A stretch of DNA of 64,000 nt from Streptomyces uncialis (GCF_036250755.1 NZ_CP109583.1:7231501-7295500); one strand, 5' to 3'; counted from the stretch's first letter, positions 1 through 10,349 are shown. The notes: generated from the sequence alone by a model not told the origin. Program-made: numbers and translations.

Positions 1-1250
1 AACCGCTCCCGGTCCTCGCCGACCCGCACCGCGACCCGTCCGGCCTCCGCCACCGCCTCCGGCGACACACAGGCCTCCATCGCGACCAGCCCGGGCGAGG
101 ACACGGGCCACAACGGCTGGGCCCGTTCCAGCAGCCGTACCGTCCCGGGGTCGGCGACCACATAGCCGACCCGCAGCCCGGCGAGCCCCCAGGTCTTCGT
201 CAGGCTCCGCAGCACGATCAGCCCCGGTACGCGGTGCCCGGCGAGCGATTCCCGTTCGCCGGGCACCGCGTCCATGAACGCCTCGTCCACCACCAGCGTC
301 CGGCCGGGCCGGGCCAGCCCCGCCACGACCGCGGCCGGGTGCAGCACGGACGTGGGGTTCGTCGGATTGCCGATGACGACGAGATCCGCGTCGTCGGGCA
401 CCGCCCCCGCCGTCAGCCGGAACCCGTCCTCCGGGCGCAGCAGCACCCGTTCCACCCGGTGCCCCGCGTCCCGCAGGGCCGCCTCCGGCTCGGTGAACTG
501 CGGATGCACCACGACCGCCCGCTCCGGTGACAGCGCCCGCGCGATCAGGACGAACGCCTCGGCCGCCCCGGCGGTCAGCAGCACCTCCTCCGCCGTCACG
601 GCGTGCCGCGCGGCCACCGCCGCCCGGGCCGCCCGGCCGTCGGGGTAGGCGGCCAGTCCCGTCAGCGACGCGGCGATCCGCTCGCGCAGCCAGTCCGGCG
701 GCGTCCGCTCCCGGACGTTCACCGCGAGATCCGTCAGTTCCCGGCCGTCGTCGCGCACCTCGGCGTCCCCGTGGTGCCGCAGGTCGTACTCGGGCGCCTC
801 GGCGGACAGCCCCGCCGCCTGCGGGAGTCCCGCCCCGAGGGCCAGCGCGCAGGTCGCCCGGGAGGGGCCCCCGTCCCGCCCGGCCGAGCGGCGTTTGGGG
901 ACCAGCAGCCGCCCGCCCCCGATCAGCGCCGCGGCCTCTGCCACGGACGGCGTGCCCACCGCCGCGCGTGTCCGGTCCGACGGCTCCGGGACCGGGACAC
1001 CGGCCAGCCGGTCGGCCGGGTACGTCAGCAGCGGGACCCCGAGCCGCGCGGCGGCGCCGACCACCCCGGGCTCGCCGGCCTTCGCCGCCACCGTCGCGAG
1101 CGCGGACAGCGCGGAGCCGTCGGCCCCGGCCTCCCGCAGCACCGCGTGGACCAGCTCCAGCACCTCGTCCTCGGACACCCCGCGCGAGGCCCCGACCCCG
1201 GCCACCACCGGGCCGGGGGACGGCGACGGCGCGGGCACTGAAGACGTCAT
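1..1250 (-). CDS. cobC: Rv2231c/CobC-type PLP enzyme fused to a CbiG/CobE-like domain (3' end outside window)
   Basis: Late cobalamin pathway enzyme of the class I/II aminotransferase fold, probably threonine-phosphate decarboxylase or a related step for the aminopropanol arm. From ATG 1250, residues about 15-135 resemble the CbiG/CobE C-terminal domain (VAGVGASRGVS near the start). A PLP fold follows with GNPTNPT near residue 293, a VVDEAF aspartate motif near 323 and the SLTKTWG Schiff-base lysine near 350. The C-terminus lies beyond base 1. It diverges from the ZIP gene and shares strand and pathway with the cob operon at 3297-10223. The family assignment is firm. The exact reaction is inferred from family names. 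Confidence 0.85.
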   Translation of the reverse strand, partial: MTSSVPAPSPSPGPVVAGVGASRGVSEDEVLELVHAVLREAGADGSALSALATVAAKAGEPGVVGAAARLGVPLLTYPADRLAGVPVPEPSDRTRAAVGTPSVAEAAALIGGGRLLVPKRRSAGRDGGPSRATCALALGAGLPQAAGLSAEAPEYDLRHHGDAEVRDDGRELTDLAVNVRERTPPDWLRERIAASLTGLAAYPDGRAARAAVAARHAVTAEEVLLTAGAAEAFVLIARALSPERAVVVHPQFTEPEAALRDAGHRVERVLLRPEDGFRLTAGAVPDDADLVVIGNPTNPTSVLHPAAVVAGLARPGRTLVVDEAFMDAVPGERESLAGHRVPGLIVLRSLTKTWGLAGLRVGYVVADPGTVRLLERAQPLWPVSSPGLVAMEACVSPEAVAEAGRVAVRVGEDRER

Positions 1251-1365
1251 GGACGGTTCCTCTCGGCGGCGGGGGAGCACCCGGGTACGGGGCGAACAGG
1301 TATCGGTCGGGTGATCAGTGGATCTTGTACGTGCGCACGGGCGGCCGATCGGCTAGCAAGGGACC

Positions 1366-2094
1366 ATGGCCGTGCTGGTGGCGCTGGGTTCGTTCGTGAT
1401 GACGCTGGTCGGCGGCTGGGCCGCGCTGCGGGTCGTCGACCGTCGGCATCTCGTGCTCGGCTTCGCGGGCGGTCTGATGCTCGGCGTTGTCGGCTTCGAC
1501 CTGCTGCCCGAGGCGATGGAGGGCGCCGGTCAGCGGCTGCACGGGGTGCCGGTCGCGCTGCTGCTGTTCGTCGGCGGTTTCCTCGTCGCCCATGTCGTCG
1601 AACGGCTTCTCGCGCTCCGCCAGTCGGAGCACGGCGCGCACGAGCCCGGCCATGTCCCGCAGGCCGGACTCGGCGCCGGTGCCGCGATGGTGGGGCACAG
1701 CTTCGCCGACGGGGTCGCCATCGGCGCGTCGTTCCAGGTCGACGCCGCGATGGGTACGGCTGTCGCGATCGCGGTGATCGCCCATGACTTCGCGGACGGC
1801 TTCAACACGTACACGGTCACCAGCGCGTACGGCAACGACCGGCGCAAGGCGCTCGCGATGCTGTTCGCGGACGCGCTCGCGCCCGTCGCCGGGGCCGCGT
1901 CGACCCTGCTGGTGACGATCCCGGAGGACGTCCTCGCCTGCTACCTCGGCTTCTTCGGCGGCGTCCTGCTGTACATCGCGGCGGCCGAGATCCTCCCGGA
2001 GGCCAGCCACCGCCACCCCGCGCGCTCGACACTGCTGTGCACGGTGGCCGGGGCGGCCCTGATGTGGCTGGTCATCGGCACAGCGGTCCACTGA
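1366..2094 (+). CDS. ZIP family divalent metal transporter (GufA-like)
   Basis: A 242-residue membrane protein with about eight hydrophobic segments. ZIP signature helices carry HSFADGVAIG (about residue 106) and HDFADGFNTY (about residue 141), whose His and Asp side chains form the metal path in this family. A histidine-bearing loop (EHGAHEPGH) precedes the first of these. Uptake of Zn, or possibly Co or Ni, across the cytoplasmic membrane is expected. Its place inside the cobalamin block suggests cobalt supply, but that is inference; no Zur- or Nur-like box was recognised upstream. It converges on cobB, with a 69-bp repeat array between the two genes. Start: ATG after AAGGGA. Confidence 0.85.
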   Translation: MAVLVALGSFVMTLVGGWAALRVVDRRHLVLGFAGGLMLGVVGFDLLPEAMEGAGQRLHGVPVALLLFVGGFLVAHVVERLLALRQSEHGAHEPGHVPQAGLGAGAAMVGHSFADGVAIGASFQVDAAMGTAVAIAVIAHDFADGFNTYTVTSAYGNDRRKALAMLFADALAPVAGAASTLLVTIPEDVLACYLGFFGGVLLYIAAAEILPEASHRHPARSTLLCTVAGAALMWLVIGTAVH

Positions 2095-2118
2095 CCCACC
2101 CACCCCCCAACCCCGGCA

Positions 2119-3255
2119 CAGCAACGCCCAACGCGAGCCCGGGCGTACCTCAGGGGCGCGAGGAACTGCGCACCCCGGACGACGGCGCAGCAACGTCGAA
2201 CGCGAGCCCGGGCGTACCTGAGGGGCGCGGGGAACTGCGCACCCCGGACCCCGGCGCAGCAACGTCGAACGCGAGCCCGGGCGTACTTCAGGGGCGCGGG
2301 GAACTGCGCACCCCGGACCACGCCACAGCAACGTCAGACGCGAGCCCGGGCGTACCTGAGGGGCGCGAGGAACCGCGCACCCCGGACCACGCCACAGCAA
2401 CGTCAAACGCCCACCCGGGCGTACTTCAGGGGCGCGGGGAACTGCGCACCCCGGACGACGGCGCAGCAACGTCGAACGCGAGCCCGGGCGTACCTGAGGG
2501 GCGCGGGGAACTGCGCACCCCGGACGACGGCGCAGCAACGTCGAACGCGAGCCCGGGCGTACTTCAGGGGCGCGGGGAACTGCGCACCCCGGACGACGGC
2601 GCAGCAACGTCGAACGCGAGCCCGGGCGTACCTGAGGGGCGCGGGGAACTGCGCACCCCGGACGACGGCGCAGCAACGTCGAACGCGAGCCCGGGCGTAC
2701 TTCAGGGGCGCGGGGAACTGCGCACCCCGGACGACGGCGCAGCAACGTCGAACGCGAGCCCGGGCGTACTTCAGGGGCGCGGGGAACTGCGCACCCCGGA
2801 CGACGGCGCAGCAACGCCGAACGCGAGCCCGGGCGTACCTGAGGGGCGCGGGGAACCGCGCACCCCGGACCACGCCACAGCAACGCCGAACGCGAGCCCG
2901 GGCGTACCTCAGGGGCGCGGGGAACCGCGCACCCCGGACCACGCCACAGCAACGCCGAACGCGAGCCCGGGCGTACCTCAGGGGCGCGAGGAACCGCGCA
3001 CCCCGAAGTACGGCACAGCAACGTCAGACGCGAACCCGGGCGTACTTCAGGGGCGCGGGGAACTGCGCACCCCGGACCACGCCACAGCAACGTCGAACGC
3101 GAGCCCGGGCGTACCCCAGGGGCGCGAGGAACCGCGCACCCCGAAGTACGGCACAGCAACGTCAGACGCGAACCCGGGCGTACTTCAGGGGCGCGGGGAA
3201 CTGCGCACCCCGGACCACGCCACAGCAACGTCGAACGCGAGCCCGGGCGTACCCC
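2119..3255. repeat. 69-bp tandem repeat array, about 16.5 units
   Basis: Units start with CAGCAACG at 2119, 2188, 2257 and so on to 3223. The first and last starts are exactly 16 x 69 bp apart, so no indel separates them. Each unit has a GCCCGGGC palindrome, then GGGGCGCGGGGAACTGCGC followed by ACCCC. GGGGCGC can pair with GCG..CCCC to give a hairpin with a small bulge. Many adjacent units alternate between ACCTGAGG and ACTTCAGG variants, which implies spread by a 138-bp dimer. The 69-bp period is 23 codons, so both strands stay open as artefactual reading frames. The array fills the gap between the 3' ends of the ZIP gene and cobB. It shares its core with the elements at 23821, 37619 and 57190. 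Confidence 0.95.
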
Positions 3256-3296
3256 AGAGCCGCGGCCCCCCGCACCCCCGCACCCGACCGGAAAGG

Positions 3297-4823
3297 TCAC
3301 CCGCCCCCACGCCCCGCCGCCCCCGCCGCCCCCGCGGCCACCGCGGCCACCGCAACGACGAACCGCTCCGCGACCCCCGCGGCCCCAGCCCAATGCGTAT
3401 GCAGATAACTCGCGTGCACACCGCCCCGCACGAACCCCTCCACCCGGCGCTCCGCCCCCCGGAACCCCCACGCGGGGGACGACCCGGCACCGGGCTCCAG
3501 CACCGTCCGGTGGAACTCATGGCCCCGCATCCGGGTCCCGGTCACCGCCAGCGGACTGTCCGACACGGCCACCGCGTCCCGGTACCCCAGCGTGAGCCGT
3601 CCCGACATCCGGGCGTCCCCGGGCACCACCCCGCACATCGGCCGCCCGTCCAGCGACCGCGCCAGGTACAGCAGTCCCGCGCACTCCGCCGCGACGGGCG
3701 CGCCCGACGCCGCGAGCCCGGCGACGGCCGCCCGCAGCGACTCGTTCGCGGCCAGCTCACCCACGTACACCTCGGGGAACCCGCCGCCGATCACCAGTCC
3801 CGCCGTGCCCTCGGGCAGCCGCTCGTCCCGCAGCGGGTCGAGGACGACGACCTCCGCCCCCGCGGCGGTCAGCAGCTCGGGGTGCTCCGCGTACAGGAAC
3901 GAGAACGCCGGCCCACCCGCGACAGCGATCACCGGCCGACGCCCCGCACCCACCGCCCGGACCGAAGTCGACCCAAGGACGGACGACCCAGGGACCGAAG
4001 GCGACCCAGCGACCGACGACCCAGCGACCGAAGGCGCCCCAGGGACCGACGCCCCCGCGACCGAAGTCGCCCCCGCGGCCGACGCCAGCGCCTCCGCCGG
4101 ATCCCAGGGCTCCTCGTGCAGCGGCCCCGCCGTCCTCGCCAGCGCCAGCAACGCGTCCAGATCACAGCCCCGCCGGACCGCCGCGGCCATCCCCGCGACG
4201 GCGTCCGCCGCGTCCCCGTGCCGTTCCGCGACCGGGACCAGACCCAGGTGCCGGGACGGCGTGGCGACCCCCTCGGCGCGCCGCAGCGCGCCGAGGACCG
4301 GCATCCCCGCCTCCTCCAGCGCGTCCCGCAACAACGCCTCGTGCCGGTCGGAGCCCACCTTGTTGAGGATCACCCCGCCGATCCGCACCTGGGGGTCGAA
4401 CGACGCGAAGCCGTGCACCAGCGCGGCCACCGACCGCGACTGCGACGACGCGTCCACGACCAGTACCACGGGGGCCCGCAGCAGCTTCGCGACCTGCGCG
4501 GTCGACGCCAGCTCGCCCTGCCCGGAGGCGCCGTCGTAGAGGCCCATCACCCCTTCGACGACGGCCAGTTCACAGCCCCGCGCCCCATGCGCGAACAGCG
4601 GCCCGACCAGCTCGGGGCCGCACATGTACGCGTCGAGGTTGCGGCCGGGACGGCCGGTGGCCAGCGCGTGGTAGCCCGGGTCGATGTAGTCGGGGCCCAC
4701 CTTGTGCGGGGACACCCGCAGCCCGCGCTGCGCGAACGCCGCCATCAGCCCGGTGGTCACCGTGGTCTTGCCGGTGCCCGACGCGGGCGCGGCGACGACC
4801 AGTCTCGGTATGTCGATCAGCAC
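3297..4823 (-). CDS. cobB: Cobyrinate a,c-diamide synthase
   Basis: Glutamine- and ATP-dependent amidation of the a and c carboxylates of (hydrogeno)cobyrinate. The N-terminus has the P-loop ASGTGKTTVTTG (residues 14-25), then KVGPDYIDPGYH and EGVMGLYDG, the CobB/CobQ synthetase domain. The C-terminal class I glutaminase half has the ECAGLLYL nucleophile region and a late HTHWAG histidine. Length is 508 residues. Residues about 246-291 form a low-complexity linker of repeated SVAGS/SVPGS units between the two domains, absent from typical members. Four bases separate it from cobO upstream, so it is last in the leftward cob operon. The start ATG 4823 gives the usual N-terminus just before the P-loop. 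Confidence 0.93.
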   Translation of the reverse strand: MLIDIPRLVVAAPASGTGKTTVTTGLMAAFAQRGLRVSPHKVGPDYIDPGYHALATGRPGRNLDAYMCGPELVGPLFAHGARGCELAVVEGVMGLYDGASGQGELASTAQVAKLLRAPVVLVVDASSQSRSVAALVHGFASFDPQVRIGGVILNKVGSDRHEALLRDALEEAGMPVLGALRRAEGVATPSRHLGLVPVAERHGDAADAVAGMAAAVRRGCDLDALLALARTAGPLHEEPWDPAEALASAAGATSVAGASVPGAPSVAGSSVAGSPSVPGSSVLGSTSVRAVGAGRRPVIAVAGGPAFSFLYAEHPELLTAAGAEVVVLDPLRDERLPEGTAGLVIGGGFPEVYVGELAANESLRAAVAGLAASGAPVAAECAGLLYLARSLDGRPMCGVVPGDARMSGRLTLGYRDAVAVSDSPLAVTGTRMRGHEFHRTVLEPGAGSSPAWGFRGAERRVEGFVRGGVHASYLHTHWAGAAGVAERFVVAVAAVAAGAAGAAGRGGG

Positions 4824-4827
4824 GCCG

Positions 4828-5454
4828 TCACCACTCGATGCCCCGCTGGCCCTTCTGGCCCGCGTCCATGGGGTGCTTCACCTTCGACATGTCGGTGACC
4901 AGGTCCGCGAACTCCACCAGCTCGGCGGGGGCGTTGCGGCCGGTGATCACCACATGCTGGTTCCCGGGCCGCTCCCGCAGCACCGACACCACCTCGGCCA
5001 CATCGATCCAGCCCCAGTGCAGCGGGTACGCGAACTCGTCCAGCACGTACAGCCGGTACGTCTGCGCCGCCAGGTCCCGCTTGATCTGCTCCCAGCCCTC
5101 CCGGGCCTTCGCCGCGTTGACCAGGTTGGAGTCGGCGCCGTCCGCGGCCTCGACGGGCGCGCGCTGGATCCAGGACCAGCCCTCGCCCATCTTGTGCCAG
5201 TCGACCGTGCCGCCCTCGCCGCTCGCGCCCAGCACCCGCAGCGCGTTCTCCTCGCCGACCTTCCACTTCGCCGACTTGACGAACTGGAACACCCCGATCG
5301 GCCAGCCCTGGTTCCAGGCGCGCAGCGCCAGCCCGAACGCCGCCGTCGACTTGCCCTTGCCGATGCCCGTGTGCACCATCACCAGCGGCCGGTTGCGGCG
5401 CTGACGGGTGGTGAGTCCGTCGTCCGGGACGACGGACGGCTGTCCCTGTGGCAT
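4828..5454 (-). CDS. cobO: Cob(I)yrinic acid a,c-diamide adenosyltransferase
   Basis: Transfers the adenosyl group of ATP to the cobalt of the corrinoid (CobA/CobO/BtuR family). The 208-residue protein has the modified P-loop GIGKGKSTAAFG (about residues 31-42), the FQFVKSAKW substrate-side segment and VLDEFAYPLHWGW (Walker B-like), and ends with the family MDAGQKGQRGIEW tail. The start codon overlaps the chelatase stop (TAATG), so translation is coupled. It sits between the chelatase and cobB in the riboswitch-led operon. Confidence 0.94.
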   Translation of the reverse strand: MPQGQPSVVPDDGLTTRQRRNRPLVMVHTGIGKGKSTAAFGLALRAWNQGWPIGVFQFVKSAKWKVGEENALRVLGASGEGGTVDWHKMGEGWSWIQRAPVEAADGADSNLVNAAKAREGWEQIKRDLAAQTYRLYVLDEFAYPLHWGWIDVAEVVSVLRERPGNQHVVITGRNAPAELVEFADLVTDMSKVKHPMDAGQKGQRGIEW

Positions 5455-7607
5455 TACGCGACCCTTCCCCGGGCGCCCGCTCCGGCGCCCCGTACATCCC
5501 TGACCAGTCCCGCGAGCACATCGGCCCGCAGCTCCTCCAGCGTCACCGGGGTCCCGCCGAGGTCCACGGCGAGCCGTCCCGCGAGCCCCAGCCGCACCGG
5601 GCCCGACTCGCAGTCCACGACCACCGACGCGATCCCGTCGGCCGCCAGCAGGCCCGCCGCGCGGGACGCCCGGCGGACCGGCTCGACCCCGCCGGTGGCG
5701 CGGCCGTCCGTCACCACCACGAGCAGCGCCCGGCGCGCGGGGTCCCGCAGCCGCTCCACCCGCAGCACCTCACGGGCCCGCAGCAGTCCGGCCGCCAGCG
5801 GGGTCCGCCCGCCGGTGGCCAGCGACTCCAGCCGGTTCGCCGCCGTGTCGACCGACGACGTCGGCGGCAGCGCCACCTCGGCGTCCGCGCCCCGGAACGT
5901 CACCAGCCCGACCTTGTCCCGCCGCTGATAGGCGTCCAGCAGCAGCGACAGCACCGCGCCCTTGACGGCGCTCATCCGCCGTCGCGCGGCCATCGAGCCC
6001 GACGCGTCCACCGCGAACAGCACCAGATTGCCCTCGCGGCCCTCCCGGCTGGCCTGCCGCAGATCGTCGCGGCGCACCACCAGCCCCGGGCCCGAGCGGC
6101 CGCGTGCCCGCTGGTGCGGGGCGGCGGCCCGGACGGTCGCCGACAGATGCAGCTTCGTCAGGGTGCCCCGGGGCCGGTGCGAGCCGGTGGTGCGGCCGTG
6201 CTCGGTGCGCGCCCGGGAGCGGCGTCCGGCCGCGCCCTCGCCCAGCCCCGGCACGGTCAGCGTCCGGGCCCTGAACGGCTCCGACGCGGCCACGGCGGCC
6301 TGCTGCGGGGCGGCGGCCACGGGCTGGGCCGCGCCGTCCCCCTCGGCGGGCGCCGGACCGTCCACGGGGTCGCCGTCACCGGTGGCATCCGGCGCGCTGT
6401 CCGGGGCCTGGCGTGGCGGCGGGGGGCCGTCGGGGCCGTCGCCGTTCCCGGGGCCGCCCGGTCCGTCCGGGTCGTCGGGGCCGCCGTCGGGACCGTCCGG
6501 CTCGGGCTCCGGATCGTCGTCGTCCTGCCCCTCGCCCCGGCCTTGTTCCTGCTCCTGGCCCTGGTTCTCGTCCGGGACGTCGTCCTCGTCCTCGTCGGGA
6601 CCGAACCGGTCCAGCACCTCGTCGAGCTTGTCCTCGTCCAGTCCCGGCGCGTCGAACGGGTTGCGGCGCCTGCGGTGGGGGAGTGCCAGCAGGGCCGCCT
6701 GCCGGACGTCCTCCGTGCGGACGGCCGTCCGGCCCGCCCACGCCGCGAGCGCGGTCGCCGTCCTGGCCATCACGATGTCCGCGCGCATCCCGTCCACCTC
6801 GAACGCCGCGCAGGCCGCCGCGATCCGCAGCAGCGCGCCGTCGCCGAGCCGTACCCGGGGCAGCAGGGCGCGGGCCGCCACGACCCGGGCCCGCAGCGCG
6901 GTCTCGTCGTCCGTCCAGCGGACGGTGAACGCGGCGGGGTCGTCGTCGTACGCGAGCCGCCGCCGGACCACCTCGACCCGCTGGGCGGGCTCCCGGGACG
7001 CCGCCACCTCGACGGTCAGCCCGAAGCGGTCCAGCAACTGGGGCCGCAGCTCGCCCTCCTCCGGGTTCATCGTGCCGACCAGCAGGAACCGGGCCGCGTG
7101 CCGTACGGACACCCCCTCCCGCTCGACGTACGAGGCGCCCATCGCCGCGGCGTCCAGCAGCAGATCCACCAGATGGTCGTGGAGGAGGTTCACCTCGTCC
7201 ACGTAGAGGATGCCCCGGTGGGCGTCGGCCAGCAGGCCCGGCTCGAACGCCTTCACCCCGTCCGCGAGGGCGCGTTCGATGTCGAGCGCGCCGACCAGAC
7301 GGTCCTCGGAGGCGCCCACCGGGAGCTCCACCATGCGGGCGGGCCGGGTCAGGCCGGTGCCCGGTTCATGGGGCCCGTCCGGGCAGGCCGGGTCCGGTGC
7401 GGCCGGAGCGCAGGAGAAACGGCAGCCGGTGACCACCGCGACCTCCGGCAGCAGGGTCGCGAGGGCCCGGACCGCGGTGCTCTTGGCCGTGCCCTTCTCC
7501 CCCCGCACCAGGACACCGCCCACCGCGGGGGACACGGCGTTGAGCAGTAGCGCGAGTCGCAGGTCGTCCTGGCCGACGATCGCCGTGAATGGATACGGGG
7601 TGTTCAC
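5454..7607 (-). CDS. Putative cobaltochelatase, fused ChlI-type AAA+ and ChlD-type VWA subunits
   Basis: A 717-residue fusion of the two motor subunits of Mg/Co chelatases. The N-terminal AAA+ half has GEKGTAKST (Walker A, about residue 37) and a Walker B region YVDEVNLL. Residues about 320-410 are an Asp/Glu/Gly/Pro-rich linker. The C-terminal von Willebrand A domain carries the MIDAS motif DASGSM near residue 533. In this pathway such proteins drive cobalt insertion into hydrogenobyrinate diamide together with a CobN-type catalytic subunit, which is not in this window. Its stop overlaps the cobO start. It is 115 bp from cobQ, the largest gap in the operon. Confidence 0.88.
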   Translation of the reverse strand: MNTPYPFTAIVGQDDLRLALLLNAVSPAVGGVLVRGEKGTAKSTAVRALATLLPEVAVVTGCRFSCAPAAPDPACPDGPHEPGTGLTRPARMVELPVGASEDRLVGALDIERALADGVKAFEPGLLADAHRGILYVDEVNLLHDHLVDLLLDAAAMGASYVEREGVSVRHAARFLLVGTMNPEEGELRPQLLDRFGLTVEVAASREPAQRVEVVRRRLAYDDDPAAFTVRWTDDETALRARVVAARALLPRVRLGDGALLRIAAACAAFEVDGMRADIVMARTATALAAWAGRTAVRTEDVRQAALLALPHRRRRNPFDAPGLDEDKLDEVLDRFGPDEDEDDVPDENQGQEQEQGRGEGQDDDDPEPEPDGPDGGPDDPDGPGGPGNGDGPDGPPPPRQAPDSAPDATGDGDPVDGPAPAEGDGAAQPVAAAPQQAAVAASEPFRARTLTVPGLGEGAAGRRSRARTEHGRTTGSHRPRGTLTKLHLSATVRAAAPHQRARGRSGPGLVVRRDDLRQASREGREGNLVLFAVDASGSMAARRRMSAVKGAVLSLLLDAYQRRDKVGLVTFRGADAEVALPPTSSVDTAANRLESLATGGRTPLAAGLLRAREVLRVERLRDPARRALLVVVTDGRATGGVEPVRRASRAAGLLAADGIASVVVDCESGPVRLGLAGRLAVDLGGTPVTLEELRADVLAGLVRDVRGAGAGARGRVA

Positions 7608-7722
7608 CCGTGGCCCTCCCTGTCGTTGCTGTGCGGGTGCCTGTCTCGGCCGGTTCCCGCGCCGGCCGGTCGTCGTCGCCCGGCGCGGGCTTCCGTGCCC
7701 CGTCCGCCGGGGCCGGGGTGCG

Positions 7723-9264
7723 TCATGGGGCGCCGGGCGGGACGAAGGGGAGATCCGGCGCGGGGCCCGACTCGATCAGGCGCCACAGCGCGTCCGTGTC
7801 GGCGTGCCGCTCGATCAGATCGCCCAGCCGGTCCAGCTGCTCCTCACGGAGCGCGGCGAACGAGGTGTCCGGCGCCGCCACGAAACGCCGCCCGGTCAGC
7901 GCGGCGACCTCCCGCAGGAACGCCCGGCGGAACCCGTCCGACTCCAGGGAGCCGTGCCAGTGCGTCCCCCACACCGCGCCCGAACGGCATCCGTCCAGGA
8001 ACGGTTCCCCGCCCAGCACCTCGGCCACCCCGTGATGGATCTCGTACCCCTCGACCCGTTCACCGAGAGCCGTGCCCGAGGGCCGCCCGAGCGTCTTCTC
8101 CCGGGCGAAGCGGACCCGTACGGGCAGCAGCCCGAGCGCGTCGACGGCGCCCGCGCGGGACTCGACCTCGTCCTCGATGTGCGCGCCGAGCAGCTGGAAC
8201 CCGCCGCAGATCCCCAGCACGGGACGCCCCTCGACGGCCCGTTCGCGCAGGACCCGCGCGAGCCCGCGCTCCTGGAGCCAGCGCAGCGCCCCGACCGTGC
8301 CCCGGGTGCCGGGGACGACCACGAGGTCGGCGTCGGCGGTCTCCTCGGGCCGGTCGACGAAGCGGACCACGACACCGGGTTCGGCGGCGAGCGCGTCGAC
8401 ATCGGTGAAGTTCGACATCAGCGGGACCGCGCACACCGCGATCCGCAGCACCTCCGCCCCGGCCGGCGGCGCCACCGACGACTCCCGGACCGTGCCGCGC
8501 AGCGAGACCCGCAGCCCGTCCTCCTCGTCGATACCGAGCCCGTGCTGGAACGGCAGCACCCCGTACGTGGGGCGGCCGGTGAGACCGCGCAGCATGTCCA
8601 GGCCGGGTTCCAGCAGCGAGACGTCGCCGCGGAACTTGTTCACCAGATAGCCCGCGACCAGGGCCTGGTCCTCGGGCGCGAGCAGCGCCGTCGTCCCGAA
8701 GAACGACGCGAACACCCCGCCCCGGTCGATGTCCCCGACCACGACGACGGGCAGTCCGGCGGCCCGCGCGACGCCCATGTTCACGATGTCCGTGCGCCGC
8801 AGATTGATCTCGGCGGGGCTGCCCGCCCCCTCGCAGATCACGGCGTCGTGGGTGGCCCGCAGCTCCTCCAGGCACTCCACGACGGTCCCCAGCAGCGCCT
8901 CCCGGCCACCGGGCACCGGCTGCCCCGCCGCCGGACCGCCCGCCGGGCCGAAGAACCCGTGCGCGCTCATCTCACCGACCGGCCGCCCCATCAGCACGAC
9001 CTGACTGGTGCGGTCCCCGCCGGGCTTCAGCAGCACCGGGTTCATCAGCGCGCTGGGCTCCACCCGCGCGGCCTGCGCCTGCATGGCCTGGGCGCGCCCG
9101 ATCTCGGCGCCGTCCCGGGTGACGAAGGAGTTGAGGGACATGTTCTGCCCCTTGAACGGCGCGACCTTCACCCCCTGACGCACCAGCCACCGGCAGATCC
9201 CGGCGGTCACCACACTCTTGCCCGCGTCGGACGTCGTCCCCGCGACCAGCAGTCCGCCGCCCAT
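7723..9264 (-). CDS. cobQ: Cobyric acid synthase
   Basis: Amidates the b, d, e and g carboxylates of adenosylcobyrinate diamide with glutamine and ATP. The 513-residue product has the P-loop [13 protein letters not shown] at the N-terminus, [10 protein letters not shown] and [12 protein letters not shown] (synthetase domain), and a class I glutaminase-like domain with [10 protein letters not shown] near residue 351 and a late THWHGSLE. The ATG at 9264 is chosen because it overlaps the cobD stop (TGATG) and puts the P-loop at the family position. The frame stays open far upstream inside cobD, but that extension is spurious. Confidence 0.94.
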   Translation of the reverse strand: MGGGLLVAGTTSDAGKSVVTAGICRWLVRQGVKVAPFKGQNMSLNSFVTRDGAEIGRAQAMQAQAARVEPSALMNPVLLKPGGDRTSQVVLMGRPVGEMSAHGFFGPAGGPAAGQPVPGGREALLGTVVECLEELRATHDAVICEGAGSPAEINLRRTDIVNMGVARAAGLPVVVVGDIDRGGVFASFFGTTALLAPEDQALVAGYLVNKFRGDVSLLEPGLDMLRGLTGRPTYGVLPFQHGLGIDEEDGLRVSLRGTVRESSVAPPAGAEVLRIAVCAVPLMSNFTDVDALAAEPGVVVRFVDRPEETADADLVVVPGTRGTVGALRWLQERGLARVLRERAVEGRPVLGICGGFQLLGAHIEDEVESRAGAVDALGLLPVRVRFAREKTLGRPSGTALGERVEGYEIHHGVAEVLGGEPFLDGCRSGAVWGTHWHGSLESDGFRRAFLREVAALTGRRFVAAPDTSFAALREEQLDRLGDLIERHADTDALWRLIESGPAPDLPFVPPGAP

Positions 9265-10223
9265 CAGCGGCCCCCCGTCCTTGTCGTGGTCCGCGCCCCG
9301 AGCGCGAGCCGTCCGGCCGCGCAGACCCCGAGGGTGAGCCAGGCCACCCGCCGGGACAGCCGGACCGCGCGGTCGATGTCCGCCACGGTGACGGCCCGGC
9401 CGCCGCCGTTCAGCTCGGGCCGGTGCTCGACCCGGCCGCCGTAGGAGAGGGTGCCGCCCAGCCGGACGCCGAGGGCCCCGGCGAACGCGGCTTCCGCGAC
9501 GCCCGCGTTGGGGCTGGGATGGCGTCCCGCGTCGGCCCGCCACGCGCGGGCGGCGCCCTTGGGCGATCCGCCCGCCAGTACGGCGAGGGCGCCGGTGAGC
9601 CGGGCGCCGGGCCAGCCGACGACATCGTCGAGCCGTGCCGAGGCCCAGCCGAAGCGGCGGTGCCGGGGCGACTTGTGGCCGACCATCGCGTCCAGCGTGT
9701 TCACGGCCCGGAACCCGACGAGCCCGGGGACCCCGGCCACGGCACCCCACACCAGGGCGCCGACTACGGCGTCGGAGGTGTTCTCGGCGACCGACTCGAC
9801 CACCGCGCGGGCGATGCCGTCGGCGTCCAGGGCCTGCGGGTCGCGCCCGCACAGATGCGGCAGCCGCGCGCGGGCCGCGGTCAGATCGCCCGCGTCGAGG
9901 GCGGCGGCGACGGTCCGCGCCTCCCGCCCGAGGCTGGTCCCGCCGACCACGGCCCAGGTGGCGGCGGCGGTCAGTACGACGGAAGCGGTACGGGAGCCCC
10001 GCACCGCTCGGGTGGCGAGGGCGGCGGCACCCGCCGCGCCCCCGGCGCACACCGCGGTGTGGAGCGCGCCCCAGCCGCGGTGGTCACGCCACAGCACGTG
10101 TTCGACGGCGCCCGCGGCACGGCCGAAGGCGGCGACCGGGTGTCCGCGGCGGGGATCGCCGAGGAGCAGGTCGCCGATCAGACCGGCGGTGGCGCCGTAC
10201 GTGAAGATCCGTCCGGCACTCAT
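9264..10223 (-). CDS. cobD: Adenosylcobinamide-phosphate synthase (CbiB/CobD)
   Basis: Integral membrane enzyme that attaches the aminopropanol arm to adenosylcobyric acid. The 319-residue protein has several hydrophobic helices and the family signatures LLGDPRRGHPVAAFGR near the N-terminus, ESVAENTSDAVVGAL and FRAVNTLDAMVGHKS in the middle, and SPNAGVAEAAFAGALGVRLGG towards the end. ATG 10223 starts directly at the conserved N-terminus; a longer in-frame extension upstream runs through the riboswitch and is rejected. First gene of the leftward operon, about 130 bp downstream of the B12 riboswitch. Confidence 0.94.
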   Translation of the reverse strand: MSAGRIFTYGATAGLIGDLLLGDPRRGHPVAAFGRAAGAVEHVLWRDHRGWGALHTAVCAGGAAGAAALATRAVRGSRTASVVLTAAATWAVVGGTSLGREARTVAAALDAGDLTAARARLPHLCGRDPQALDADGIARAVVESVAENTSDAVVGALVWGAVAGVPGLVGFRAVNTLDAMVGHKSPRHRRFGWASARLDDVVGWPGARLTGALAVLAGGSPKGAARAWRADAGRHPSPNAGVAEAAFAGALGVRLGGTLSYGGRVEHRPELNGGGRAVTVADIDRAVRLSRRVAWLTLGVCAAGRLALGARTTTRTGGR

Positions 10224-10349
10224 CGGCTCAGTCCGCCGGGCCGTTGAGGACCTTCGTACGCTGCGTGGGTCCCGCGCCGGTGCGCGTGGGACCGGGTGAC
10301 GGGCGCCCCGGCATGACTGTGTGTCCTCACTCAGGGTCCGCGCCCTGGG

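Noticed and set aside
2119..3255. CRISPR array
   Set aside because: Whole 69-bp units repeat; there are no unique spacers, and no cas genes are nearby.
1315..3471. Leftward frame of about 700 codons with a 23-residue repeat
   Set aside because: Same cause: a repeat period divisible by three. It also runs antisense through the ZIP gene.
2037..4898. Long rightward reading frame of about 950 codons with 23-residue repeats
   Set aside because: It is kept open by the 69-bp array and then runs antisense through cobB. No RBS, and the translated repeat is low complexity.
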